From a virus, in IMG/VR virus record IMGVR_UViG_3300021963_000820, positions 1 to 20,279 of that record: a DNA stretch of 20,279 nt; one strand, written 5' to 3'. Made by a program: the position numbers and the translations under genes. The stretch's first letter is position 1; each line of letters starts with the position of its first letter. The notes beneath the pieces are model-generated. The model made no database searches and was not told the origin of the DNA. It saw only the letters and a program-made list of their open reading frames with translations. Positions 5,953-14,468 of the stretch are shown piece after piece.

Positions 5953-8900
5953 ATAAAATGAATGTAGAGTTGAGTTTTAAATATGTTATTTTCGATAGGG
6001 TTTATTAAAATAAGTTTTTTCTCAAAACGATATTTTGTTTCCAATTCTATTTTATCAGTTGCTCCTAATTTTGTTGTATTAAATAATGAAGATGATAATC
6101 CATTCGCAGGTACTCTATAAGGAACTAATCTAGCATATTTTACGGTTATAATATACGCATTATATCTCTGAGTTAATACCAATGTACCATCTTCTCTAAA
6201 ATATGTTCTATCTAAAGCTCCGTTTTCTCCATATAACCCGAAACCTAAATTAAATGGTGAATCTGCATCATTTCCTACTTGTTGATATGATTCCTCTAAA
6301 TCATATTCTCCTAAAATAGTTGGGTTTCTTAACCCAGCATTTATTGAAATCTCTATACCCCCCATAGTAGAACCTGAATTAACAAGTATATCACCTTTTA
6401 CCAATTCATCGGTTACAATGGATTGAGTTGCTTCAAATGAAGAATATTCTGAATTTAATGAAACTAAATTATCTACATCATACGAAGAAGTATAAAAAGG
6501 AGTGGTTACTTCAAATTGTCTATTTAGTTCAACATCTAAACTTGATGTATAATAAGGTAAATCTAATGTTATAGTTTGATTTTGTGTTAAATCAAAAGAT
6601 GCTGAATGGTAAATATTTTCGGCAATCGGTCTATTGATTTTTATTTTACTCCTATCTAATATAGATGGCTCAATCAATATACCCTTTGATACATTTGCTC
6701 TCGCGGGAATAACCTGCTCCAGCATATCAAATAAAGACTTATCTACTGATTTAATAAGTTTAATATATTCATCAAAATTAAGATTTGTTCTTTGGAAATA
6801 ATAATTTCTCAAATCTACTAAATCATCATAAGTATCTTTACCATATTCATCACCCCAATCTCCAATATAATCTCCAATATTTATTGCACCCAAAGAACGA
6901 AGAATATCTAAATTCAATTCTTTAACAGGTGAGAAAAATAATCCTAATCTATTGGAATCAATTGGTGCTCTATCAAATGCTTTCTTAGTTGCTCTAGCTT
7001 TGTAAGATAATTGACCATTCAATTCAATATCTTCTAATCTAACTTTATCTTTTCCTACGAATCCTATTTGAGGAACTTCAGCGGTTACAAATCTTTCATA
7101 AGTTTCATATTGGTATGGGTAAGAATTTGAAGCGGTGTAATTAGATGATATACTTGCAGTTATACCTCCCCAATACGATGATGTAATCGGTGCAACATTT
7201 TTAATAGATGATGTTGTGTAAAGATTTTTAGGATATTCAAAATCTAATCTAAATAAAAGATCTTCGGTAGATGACGAAACATGATTGCCAAATATTACAT
7301 CAGGATTTAATGTATGAGATGTAATAACTGATGCTGAAATAGCAGTATTCCATAATCTAAATTCATCAATTGAACCCTCCAATCCATCAATTGATCCAGA
7401 ACCATTGATATACAACATTCCATCGTAATCCCATGCTGAACCAGAATAATAAGTATTACCATCAACATACGATGCGGAAGATGATACTTGTAAAATAAGA
7501 GATGAACTTTTACTTAATTTTATTCTATCTCCCAATGCTTCTTTCAAATGCATTGTGTATGTATCATATAATAATCCACCACTCCACTCGGTAGATTTTT
7601 GAATAGTTAAAAATTTAAATTCATTATCATAAAGTGGTACATTCTCAATACTCATACTACTCGTATAAGATGAGGTTACATCTAAAAATGGATAATCAAT
7701 ATCAACTTTATCATTTACTAACTCGAAATTTACATTTCCAAATAAAGAACTTCCTGTTGTTTCTATTGATACTTTCCAATAATTACTTCCTGAAACTGCT
7801 CTAAGAATTTCGGCTTCTTCTTTATTATTAGTTTTGAATCTTAATTGAACTGCGTTTGGTATTCCATTAATCCACGGAACATTTAAATAATCACTTCCAC
7901 TTACATTTAAGAATGCACTTCTATCTTCATATGTAAATTTATTAGTATCCGAAGGTGTACTCGAAGGCCCACCAAATTCTACTATTGTCAATAAAGATGA
8001 TGGTACGCCATAACAACTTAAAATTGCATTTATAGATTTTCTAGTACCTTTATGTTTTAATAAATAAGGTAAATTATTTAGTATTCTTCTCCAAACTTGA
8101 TTTCTCGCAGTTTCAGGTGTATATGTACTTGTAACATTATTACCCAATAAATTTGTATTTGAACCTACTGATTGATTATCAGTTAATCCAAATGCATAAT
8201 TCCATAATTGTTTTCCATCAAAAGGAGATTTAGGATCCCATCCAAAAGATTCTAACAATTCATAAACTAAACTATCAGGAATACCATCGATTGATTTATT
8301 TTCAACTTTTCTAGCTCTATTAATTCCTCCGATATACGCCCATAGTATATCAAAGTGTTGACCTATCATTTCTAAAAATGTTAGGTATTCAATATTATCA
8401 GATGTTTCTTGAAGATATTGTGGAATGTGTTTTACTAAGTAATTTTTATTACCTCTATCATAAATCTCTGCATATGTTGATTGGAACGTAAAGAAATTAC
8501 TTAGTGAAGATGTGATTGAAAAATCTTCGTACATTTTTCTTTCAAACCCATCAAATCCATTCTTAATAGTTTGTATTTTTACATCATAAGATGCACTTGT
8601 CAATAATGAATTTGATGAAGTTGATAATAAACTTGCTGAATATAAAGTTGTATCTATTTTATTTCCCCACTCTTCAATTGCGCCAACTTTGTATTGAAAA
8701 TTTTCAATTCTCGTTAAAGCACTTCCAAAGTTTACAAAATTATTAAACTTTAAAAAATATTCAGAAGTTACATCACTACCACTAGTATAATTTAAATCTA
8801 AATCTTCTAAAGTAAATTCACTTCTACTAATATATTGGTTTACTAATTGAGTTGATGTTAAACTACCACTCGATATAATTTCATCAAAATATTGTAACCC

Positions 8901-10469
8901 AGTTTCAGATACAATTTCAGTTCCAAAATTTGGTTTTAATGGAATACACTTATCATCATCCTCATCACTTATTACAATTGATTCTACAATTGATGGGATG
9001 ATTTGCTTTGAAATCCAAACTTGAGTATTTAAATCTATTGTAGCAGGAAGAGGTTCTAATAATTTAACAACCAACGCCCCGTAATCTAAATAACCTTTTT
9101 TCTTTCTAGTGCTTCCTGTTTCAGTATCGATTTCAAATTGAGTTTCAACAACTTTTCCATCTAAAACCGAATAGGTTAATCTATCTACCGCAGCATTTGT
9201 TAATACGAATGAGTTCGATGCATCTACTCTTACTTGATAATAAAGGTGTTTATCATCTTCAAAAATAATCTGGTCTTCATATAATTTTTTTGTATCCCCA
9301 CCTGAAAATAATTGAGAAAATACACCTGATATTTCTCTTACTACGCTATTTTTATCTAATAAAAATTGAGTTCTCTGAACTGTAATTGAAATACTTTCAG
9401 TTTTTCCAAATATCTTACTATCAATCCCATTAAAAAATGGTCTGAATCCGAATGTTAAAAAATATGTTTTAGCAGTTTCGTTAAAATAATTTTTATATGA
9501 ATTATATAATTCTTTTGCACTAAAAACTACTTTACCTTTATTATTCTGAACGTATAATTCATTAATTACATTTTCTCCTAATAAAATTTGAATACCTTGA
9601 GAATTTATACTTTGTAAATCAAATTCAAAGTTAAAATCTAAAGGTCTTAAATCTGCCTCTACTATATTTCTATCATAGATTATCTGAGTTACATCAGGTT
9701 CACCATAAGTTTGTTCTCTTACTATTTCTATGAAAGTTCTTAATTCATCTCTTTCACCAACTACATCATTACCAGCGAAAATTACTAATTCAAATCTACC
9801 AATTTCCTGTGGATTAGAAATATTAATAATCGCTTCATTATTAGAAACATTTACTTTTTTAGAGCCTTTTTCATCAGAACCAGGTTGGTTGATAAACAAA
9901 TATCTTACATATTGAGTAGAGTTCGATACATTTACCTTTAAACTAAATTCTTTAGAGTATTCGGTATTCCATACATATCCTTGTTTTATAGGAGTTAGGA
10001 AAGATGGCAATTCTAAAGTAGATTCTATTGCAACACTATCAACTACTATTCTATAATCCCTATTAATTCCTTCAAAATCAAAAGTATTGGAATTAGTTTC
10101 TTTTACTAAAATATTATTTTCATCATATATTTTAATACTTCTAATATTGTAAAGATTAGGATTAGCTCTTACAATAGAAATTTTTGAATCTTTTTGAATT
10201 TGTATTACTTCACCCCTTCTTACAATCGTACTACTTCCTCTTGGTCTAATTCCTACTCCATTACTTTCCTTTTGAGCATCAGCTATTACTCTTACCGAAT
10301 CTCGCCCCTCTAACGTATTTTCTACTATTACCGATACAAAATCAGTTCCTAAAGTTAATTGAGGTTCACTTATGGTTTCAGGGACACCCGCACCTAATTT
10401 TACAAAAGGAACATCCAATTGTAAATTTATTTGATTAGAAGGTGGTACGAAATATTCTCTTTTCTCCAT
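5949..10469 (-). CDS. giant baseplate wedge-like protein with LamG/concanavalin-like insertion
   Basis: This 1506-residue protein is the largest in the window. Residues 1-500 appear to be successive beta-rich domains (strand-turn patterns with VVDSV, KVNVSNST, ELVIFAG). Residues 675-835 carry the most tail-like signature: LVKHIPQYLQETSDNIEYL, then ILNNLPYLLKHKGTRKSINA (796-815) and ILSCYGVPSSLLTIVEFGG. The 'LP.LLK.KGT...I..LL..YGIP' pattern recalls baseplate/tail proteins of the P2 gpI and T4 wedge kind. Residues about 850-1075 resemble a LamG/concanavalin-like lectin fold, ending GSIDEFRLWNTAISASVI (1032-1049). LGLFFSPVKELNLDILRSLG (1175-1194), YIGDWGDEY (1201-1209) and IPARANVSKGILIEPSILDR (1254-1273) form a strong C-terminal block. 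The position between gp6-like genes and fibre-like genes is where T4 has gp7. Equivalence to gp7 is inference from size and order, not shown by sequence. Confidence 0.75.
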   Translation of the reverse strand: MEKREYFVPPSNQINLQLDVPFVKLGAGVPETISEPQLTLGTDFVSVIVENTLEGRDSVRVIADAQKESNGVGIRPRGSSTIVRRGEVIQIQKDSKISIVRANPNLYNIRSIKIYDENNILVKETNSNTFDFEGINRDYRIVVDSVAIESTLELPSFLTPIKQGYVWNTEYSKEFSLKVNVSNSTQYVRYLFINQPGSDEKGSKKVNVSNNEAIINISNPQEIGRFELVIFAGNDVVGERDELRTFIEIVREQTYGEPDVTQIIYDRNIVEADLRPLDFNFEFDLQSINSQGIQILLGENVINELYVQNNKGKVVFSAKELYNSYKNYFNETAKTYFLTFGFRPFFNGIDSKIFGKTESISITVQRTQFLLDKNSVVREISGVFSQLFSGGDTKKLYEDQIIFEDDKHLYYQVRVDASNSFVLTNAAVDRLTYSVLDGKVVETQFEIDTETGSTRKKKGYLDYGALVVKLLEPLPATIDLNTQVWISKQIIPSIVESIVISDEDDDKCIPLKPNFGTEIVSETGLQYFDEIISSGSLTSTQLVNQYISRSEFTLEDLDLNYTSGSDVTSEYFLKFNNFVNFGSALTRIENFQYKVGAIEEWGNKIDTTLYSASLLSTSSNSLLTSASYDVKIQTIKNGFDGFERKMYEDFSITSSLSNFFTFQSTYAEIYDRGNKNYLVKHIPQYLQETSDNIEYLTFLEMIGQHFDILWAYIGGINRARKVENKSIDGIPDSLVYELLESFGWDPKSPFDGKQLWNYAFGLTDNQSVGSNTNLLGNNVTSTYTPETARNQVWRRILNNLPYLLKHKGTRKSINAILSCYGVPSSLLTIVEFGGPSSTPSDTNKFTYEDRSAFLNVSGSDYLNVPWINGIPNAVQLRFKTNNKEEAEILRAVSGSNYWKVSIETTGSSLFGNVNFELVNDKVDIDYPFLDVTSSYTSSMSIENVPLYDNEFKFLTIQKSTEWSGGLLYDTYTMHLKEALGDRIKLSKSSSLILQVSSSASYVDGNTYYSGSAWDYDGMLYINGSGSIDGLEGSIDEFRLWNTAISASVITSHTLNPDVIFGNHVSSSTEDLLFRLDFEYPKNLYTTSSIKNVAPITSSYWGGITASISSNYTASNSYPYQYETYERFVTAEVPQIGFVGKDKVRLEDIELNGQLSYKARATKKAFDRAPIDSNRLGLFFSPVKELNLDILRSLGAINIGDYIGDWGDEYGKDTYDDLVDLRNYYFQRTNLNFDEYIKLIKSVDKSLFDMLEQVIPARANVSKGILIEPSILDRSKIKINRPIAENIYHSASFDLTQNQTITLDLPYYTSSLDVELNRQFEVTTPFYTSSYDVDNLVSLNSEYSSFEATQSIVTDELVKGDILVNSGSTMGGIEISINAGLRNPTILGEYDLEESYQQVGNDADSPFNLGFGLYGENGALDRTYFREDGTLVLTQRYNAYIITVKYARLVPYRVPANGLSSSLFNTTKLGATDKIELETKYRFEKKLILINPIENNIFKTQLYIHFM

Positions 10470-10471
10470 TA

Positions 10472-10484
10472 GTTAATAAATATT
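10472..10484 (-). promoter_or_regulatory. AATATTTATTAAC motif before the giant wedge-like gene
   Basis: The 16-base gap before the giant gene contains, on the coding strand, AATATTTATTAAC ending 2 bases before the ATG. The identical 13-mer occurs upstream of the 150-residue gene at 17415-17427. Being so close to the start codon, it could act in translation (an A/U-rich, structure-free leader) rather than as a promoter. Confidence 0.3.
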
Positions 10485-10485
10485 T

Positions 10486-10500
10486 TTATTGTATATTTTC
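10486..10500 (-). repeat. 15-nt repeat GAAAATATACAATAA, copy at the end of the 198-residue gene
   Basis: The coding-strand sequence GAAAATATACAATAA ends this gene, coding for the last residues ENIQ plus the stop. An exact second copy ends the preceding gene at 11082-11096. Identical 15-mers at two consecutive stop codons are unlikely by chance even in AT-rich DNA. Confidence 0.7.
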
Positions 10501-11082
10501 TCGTTGTGTAATTTCAGCTATTCCATATCCCGCTCCTCTAAAATCATTTGGATTAACTTCTCTCGTTGCACCCCCACTTCCACCGAAATTAAATCCTCCT
10601 CCGCCACCACCATTTAGTAGTGTGAAATTAAGACTTGGCTCAAGTGTAAATATTTCACCGTTATTAGGTGGTATAGGTAAATTCCCGATGGATTCATCGA
10701 TTTCGTTTATTACAACATCGTTTTCTTGATTAACTCTAGCTTGAATAGTATATCTCTTTTTAGTTTTTACATTATTTCCTAAAAAAGATATTTCAGTTGG
10801 GTTTAAAATTTGATAATCAAAAAATTTAAGTGTACATTTTCCATTTGTAGAAGTACTATCTGCCCAATCATTCCCATTGACTAAAACTTTAACTTGAACA
10901 GGATTTCCGCCCTCTTCTAAAAAAGTGTTAAAGGTAATATTCACTTCACGTGGGTTTTGTACGGGAGTGTAATTATCATTCCCGGCAGGTCTCCATTCAG
11001 AACCTATCCAAACGTATCTTTCACCAAGTTCATTGGTGAATTGTTGACCAGTATAAAATCCGTTTCTAGATGGTATTGGCAT
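10486..11082 (-). CDS. structural protein of unknown function with glycine-rich tail
   Basis: The 198-residue protein begins MPIPSRNGFYTGQQFTNELG and has an N-terminal GERYVWIGSEWRPAG (20-34) module with closely spaced aromatic residues. Residues 46-150 are beta-prone (VNITFNTFLEEGG, VQVKVLVNGNDW, RYTIQARVNQENDVVI). A glycine-rich linker at 157-171 is followed by a short tail ending RENIQ. Its start overlaps the stop of the 461-residue gene as TAATG, implying translational coupling. Both proteins have a Gly-rich segment and the same final four residues, encoded by an identical 15-mer. It lies inside the baseplate gene run, so a virion role is likely, but I do not recognise the fold. Confidence 0.68.
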   Translation of the reverse strand: MPIPSRNGFYTGQQFTNELGERYVWIGSEWRPAGNDNYTPVQNPREVNITFNTFLEEGGNPVQVKVLVNGNDWADSTSTNGKCTLKFFDYQILNPTEISFLGNNVKTKKRYTIQARVNQENDVVINEIDESIGNLPIPPNNGEIFTLEPSLNFTLLNGGGGGGFNFGGSGGATREVNPNDFRGAGYGIAEITQRENIQ

Positions 11083-11096
11083 TATTGTATATTTTC
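11082..11096 (-). repeat. 15-nt repeat GAAAATATACAATAA, copy at the end of the 461-residue gene
   Basis: Second exact copy of the 15-mer found at 10486-10500, again coding for ENIQ and the stop. Here the TAA overlaps the next ATG (TAATG). Confidence 0.7.
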
Positions 11097-12467
11097 AACG
11101 TTTCTTCTTTCGTAATCTCTGATATAGTCTTCATTTGATAAATATTCATTTGATAGACCACCTCCTCCTGAATTTCCTTGTCTAGTTTGTGTTTCGTAAG
11201 GAGATTGGTATGGTGTATCAAAACGAGTTCCCATTCCACCTTGTTGATACATCATTTCTTCTTGCAATCTTCTTAATCTTTCTCTTTCAGTTGAATCATC
11301 ACTTGGTTCAAATGGTTCGATTACTAAAGGAGTTGGCGGAGGAGAATCAACTAATATAGGAACATCTATAACAACTGGTTTATCGGGTTCTATTGGATTT
11401 TGTATAACTACCTTTTCGGTTACAAATGATTCTCTTACCTCATCCATTGGTTTTGGTTGATATACAGTTGTAGCAACTTTACCATATTGTTGAGTTTTAT
11501 CAGATTTAATAGTTTGTACCAAATTTTTTAAATTATCAATACTATTTTGAGTTAAATTGTCCAATCTAACTTGATCAGATAAAGTTCTCTTAGGTAAATG
11601 ATAATCAACTGATTCTTCAAATTTCCTATTTAATAGATTTACGATATCCTTTTTATTATAATATGTAAAATCTACAATATCACCTAATGGTTTCCCAAAA
11701 TCATTACTATTGATAGTTGAGTTTTTATGAAGTAAAGCATATCTAACACTAATCTTCATGCTTTCTAAAACTTTAAAAAAAAATATCTCAAAAGAGTTTA
11801 TACCGAATTCCGATGCTAATTGATTGATATAAGAATCACTTTTTATTTTTTTAAAAGTATTATATAATTCAGATGGAGTTAATCTATTAAGAATTTCATC
11901 TATTTCCGAATATACCTCATCTCCACTAAATTTATTTAATACAAAACTATTATAGGCCTGATTTAAGTCTATTTTAGTATCTATATCGATTGGGTTATTG
12001 GTTTCAAAGTTATCAAAAGGTAATAATCTTAATTCTAACCTAGTCGGAGAAATTTCTTGAATCCATAATTTATCTTTAGTAATTGAACTACCAACTCTAT
12101 CGTTTACAAAATTTAATTGCACTCTAAAAATACCAATGTTATATCCAGCTTCTTTTATTAATTTTTTAATATCAATTAAAAATCCACCACCATCATTGAG
12201 TTTATCAGTTAAATTTTCACTTCTAATTAGATACTCATTTATCTGCTCACCCATTATGTATCTTACGTTTCCATAATCTTTTTGCTCTAAAATGTTATTA
12301 GATGAATCATATAAAATAAATTCTAACGTATCATTAACACCGATATTAAATGGAGTAGCCTTAAACCCCTTATCAATCAAAGCTAAATCAATAGGATTTA
12401 ACTCTGTTGTAAGGGAAGTTCCTTCATTTATTACTTCATCGATATTTTTAAAATTAGTTAATGCCAT
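11082..12467 (-). CDS. baseplate-region structural protein, unknown family, with Pro-rich and Gly-rich C-terminal tail
   Basis: The 461-residue protein starts MALTNFKNIDEVINEGTSLT. An N-terminal beta domain contains NDTLEFILYDSSNNILEQKD (45-64) and ends in WIQEISPTRLELRLLP (135-150), a 'EISP.R.E.R' strand that I associate with T4-like phage tail proteins. A mostly helical, Lys/Asn-rich middle follows (about 165-330). A Pro-rich linker (PPPTP, 376-380) is next, then the charged helix ERERLRRLQEEMMYQQ, and a Gly/Gln/Tyr-rich tail (409-440) ending ENIQ. The low-complexity tail suggests a flexible tether or binding site for another virion protein. It has a TAATG overlap with the 198-residue gene. 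Function unknown; its place among wedge genes supports a baseplate or fibre-connector role. Confidence 0.7.
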   Translation of the reverse strand: MALTNFKNIDEVINEGTSLTTELNPIDLALIDKGFKATPFNIGVNDTLEFILYDSSNNILEQKDYGNVRYIMGEQINEYLIRSENLTDKLNDGGGFLIDIKKLIKEAGYNIGIFRVQLNFVNDRVGSSITKDKLWIQEISPTRLELRLLPFDNFETNNPIDIDTKIDLNQAYNSFVLNKFSGDEVYSEIDEILNRLTPSELYNTFKKIKSDSYINQLASEFGINSFEIFFFKVLESMKISVRYALLHKNSTINSNDFGKPLGDIVDFTYYNKKDIVNLLNRKFEESVDYHLPKRTLSDQVRLDNLTQNSIDNLKNLVQTIKSDKTQQYGKVATTVYQPKPMDEVRESFVTEKVVIQNPIEPDKPVVIDVPILVDSPPPTPLVIEPFEPSDDSTERERLRRLQEEMMYQQGGMGTRFDTPYQSPYETQTRQGNSGGGGLSNEYLSNEDYIRDYERRNVENIQ

Positions 12468-12478
12468 TTTAATTTATT

Positions 12479-13489
12479 TTATCCCCATTGGTTTCCTCTT
12501 TGTTTCTGAACCGCTAATGATAGTGAAACAGTTCCTTTAGATGTCTTAAATTCTAATGTACCTGTATATTCTTTATCGCCCGTAAATCCAAATCCTGCAC
12601 TAGGTGCATAATCATCTACCTTACCTTTATTAGTTGTAAATGAAATGGTTTTCTTTTCTTGTGGTTGTAAAGTTACTGCGAATGGGCCGTTTAAGAAATC
12701 AACTCCTTTTTGTGAAATTGAAACATTCTGAACATCTAATGAGAAATTAAATAGTTCTACCTCAGGCCCATTTATCCAGCTACCATTACCATCATCTTTT
12801 GCTCTACCTCTAAAGGTTAAATCATTATATCTCTGGTCTCCTTTATTTATTACTCTAACCGTAATATCAGCCCCTGCCTTCGCCCCCTCCGCAATTCTGG
12901 CATTTTTACCATTTAATTGCTCTGTCAGGCTATCAACTTGTTTTTTTAATGATTCAATAGTTGCGTTTTGACCTTCGTTTCTAGCTTTAAGTGCTGAGTT
13001 TTCAATTCCATCCAATGTCATTCTTTGAATATTAGTTTGGAGTTGATCAGTAATAATAGCAAATTGAGTTCTTAAGTTTTCCGCATTTGCTTCAGCAGTT
13101 ACTCTTAATAATCTTTCACTATCCAATTCTACATCCAATGATGCCGAAATAGCCGTTAAATCTGCAACCTCTCTTTCTAAATCAGATATTTGCAGAGATT
13201 GTGATTCTATTGTTAATCTAGCTAATTCTAATGAACGAGTTACTTCATTATAAACTGGCCTAGGTACTAAATCTAATTCTAATTCAGGTGAAGTAGGAAT
13301 TAATTCAAAAACATTTACATCAATAGCTTTTTTTAATTCATCGGTATTGTAAACTCTTTTCTTTGAAGGAGCATAAACAAACCCCGTCTTATCTTCATCA
13401 AGAGTTGCCTCAAAATAAACGGAGTTTCTATCCCTTGCTACAAGAGAACCACTATTTTGTAAATCTTTTTTAATCAACTCGAACTCCAT
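12479..13489 (-). CDS. coiled-coil plus beta-sandwich protein, probably a short fibre or whisker-like structural protein
   Basis: The 336-residue protein has three parts. Residues 1-80 form a small N-terminal domain (SVYFEATLDEDKTGFVYAPS). Residues about 83-202 are a long heptad-like coiled coil (LARLTIESQSLQISDLEREV, then LKKQVDSLTEQLNGKNARIA). Residues 207-330 are a beta-sandwich of Ig-like type: DITVRVINKGDQRYNDLTFR, FAVTLQPQEKKTISFTTNKG, EYTGTLEFKTSKGTVSLSLA. A rod with a terminal beta domain is the architecture of trimeric phage fibres and whiskers, but homology to T4 fibritin is not evident. The ATG lies inside the end of the DNRLRE-protein gene, a 20-base overlap in a different frame, implying coupled translation. 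It could also be an internal connector; confidence in a structural role is good, in the exact part low. Confidence 0.72.
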   Translation of the reverse strand: MEFELIKKDLQNSGSLVARDRNSVYFEATLDEDKTGFVYAPSKKRVYNTDELKKAIDVNVFELIPTSPELELDLVPRPVYNEVTRSLELARLTIESQSLQISDLEREVADLTAISASLDVELDSERLLRVTAEANAENLRTQFAIITDQLQTNIQRMTLDGIENSALKARNEGQNATIESLKKQVDSLTEQLNGKNARIAEGAKAGADITVRVINKGDQRYNDLTFRGRAKDDGNGSWINGPEVELFNFSLDVQNVSISQKGVDFLNGPFAVTLQPQEKKTISFTTNKGKVDDYAPSAGFGFTGDKEYTGTLEFKTSKGTVSLSLAVQKQRGNQWG

Positions 13490-14468
13490 TACTTCTTATT
13501 TCAAATGTTAAATCATCTTCAAAATATTCTTCAAACCCATCTCTTTCTATCAAAAATAAAAGTCTATAAACTCTATTTTTAGGAAAATTAGTAGTATCGA
13601 ATACTAAATAGTTTCCTTCTGAATTACAATTTATCTTACTATAAGTAGAAAAATCTATAATTTTCTTCTTTGTAATTTCATCTCTGATAGCATAATATGA
13701 ACTTGTTGGAAGATATTTTACATCCAAATAAGAGAATGAATTAGAAAAGGTTTTCAAAGGATATTGATCTCTACCAATTACTTTAATTTTAACCTTTCCA
13801 CCTTCATAGTATGCAGGCTTTAATTCTTTACTTTTAACTATAATCGATGAACCACTCAATGGGCCCAATGAACCAGTTGAAAAAGAACCTGATGTATCAT
13901 CCCACCCCAATTTTAATAAAGGTTGATTTATGGTATTAGTTTCTCTCGAATAAAAATTCATTATACCATAATCTAAAGATGAAGATTCTGCTCCTATTGA
14001 ATGCTTTAAAACTAAGCCATAATTTGTAGAACCAGTCCAATAATCATAAATTGATTTAACATCCATCTCAACATCTAAACTTTGGTATGTAAATGTTTGA
14101 GACCCACTAATTGAAGATGTTACAAACCCAGGTTGAGTGTTCCAAGTTATACCATCTTCATTTGAAGGTGTAAAAATAAATGTCCCAATTCCCATATTCC
14201 AACTTTCGGTTACAGGATATGCGTAAAGGGAAAAACTTACTGGCATCTCTTCTGCCATCGTAAGTTTTAAATCCATAGTTACAGAAGATGCAGTTACATA
14301 TGAAGGTATATTTTCAGTATCGAATTTAATATAAACTCTTGCATCATCTTTTTCAGCAAATCGTGAATAGTGTTTTGATACCGTCAATATTTCATCTAAA
14401 CCAGTATTTTTGGTTTTATATAAGGTATATACCGTTGCATCTTTTGATGCTGTTACAAAATGAATCAT
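13470..14468 (-). CDS. tail/baseplate protein with DNRLRE (CBM96-like) beta-sandwich domain
   Basis: The 332-residue protein carries at residues 5-190 the pattern of the DNRLRE/CBM96-like domain. DATVY (10-14) is followed by the 'G..E.L.V.K' strand (GLDEILTVSK, 23-32), ARVYIKFD (43-50), VTMDLKLT (63-70) and ESW (88-90). ITWNTQPG (107-114) and the ending NFYSRETNTINQPLLKLGW (171-189) complete it. In other proteins such domains are extracellular and often bind polysaccharides. The remaining C-terminal part (205-332) is another beta-rich segment. The gene starts with TAATG-like contact to the gp6-like stop (both at 14468) and overlaps the next gene by 20 bases. A baseplate-attached sugar-binding or stabilising role is inference. 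No catalytic motif is seen. Confidence 0.75.
   Translation of the reverse strand: MIHFVTASKDATVYTLYKTKNTGLDEILTVSKHYSRFAEKDDARVYIKFDTENIPSYVTASSVTMDLKLTMAEEMPVSFSLYAYPVTESWNMGIGTFIFTPSNEDGITWNTQPGFVTSSISGSQTFTYQSLDVEMDVKSIYDYWTGSTNYGLVLKHSIGAESSSLDYGIMNFYSRETNTINQPLLKLGWDDTSGSFSTGSLGPLSGSSIIVKSKELKPAYYEGGKVKIKVIGRDQYPLKTFSNSFSYLDVKYLPTSSYYAIRDEITKKKIIDFSTYSKINCNSEGNYLVFDTTNFPKNRVYRLLFLIERDGFEEYFEDDLTFEIRSNGVRVD

Noticed and set aside
7250-7262. Possible tandem repeat of YTSS.DV residues in the giant protein (about 1306-1332) as a DNA repeat
   Set aside because: The similarity is limited to a few residues (PYYTSSLDV and PFYTSSYDV); Ser/Thr/Tyr-rich runs are common throughout the protein, and the coordinates of the DNA do not show a longer repeat.
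10442-10729. Plus-strand open frame with a Pro-rich translation
   Set aside because: It is antisense to the Gly-rich region of the 198-residue protein; proline codons arise as the complement of glycine codons. It has no leader or neighbours on that strand.
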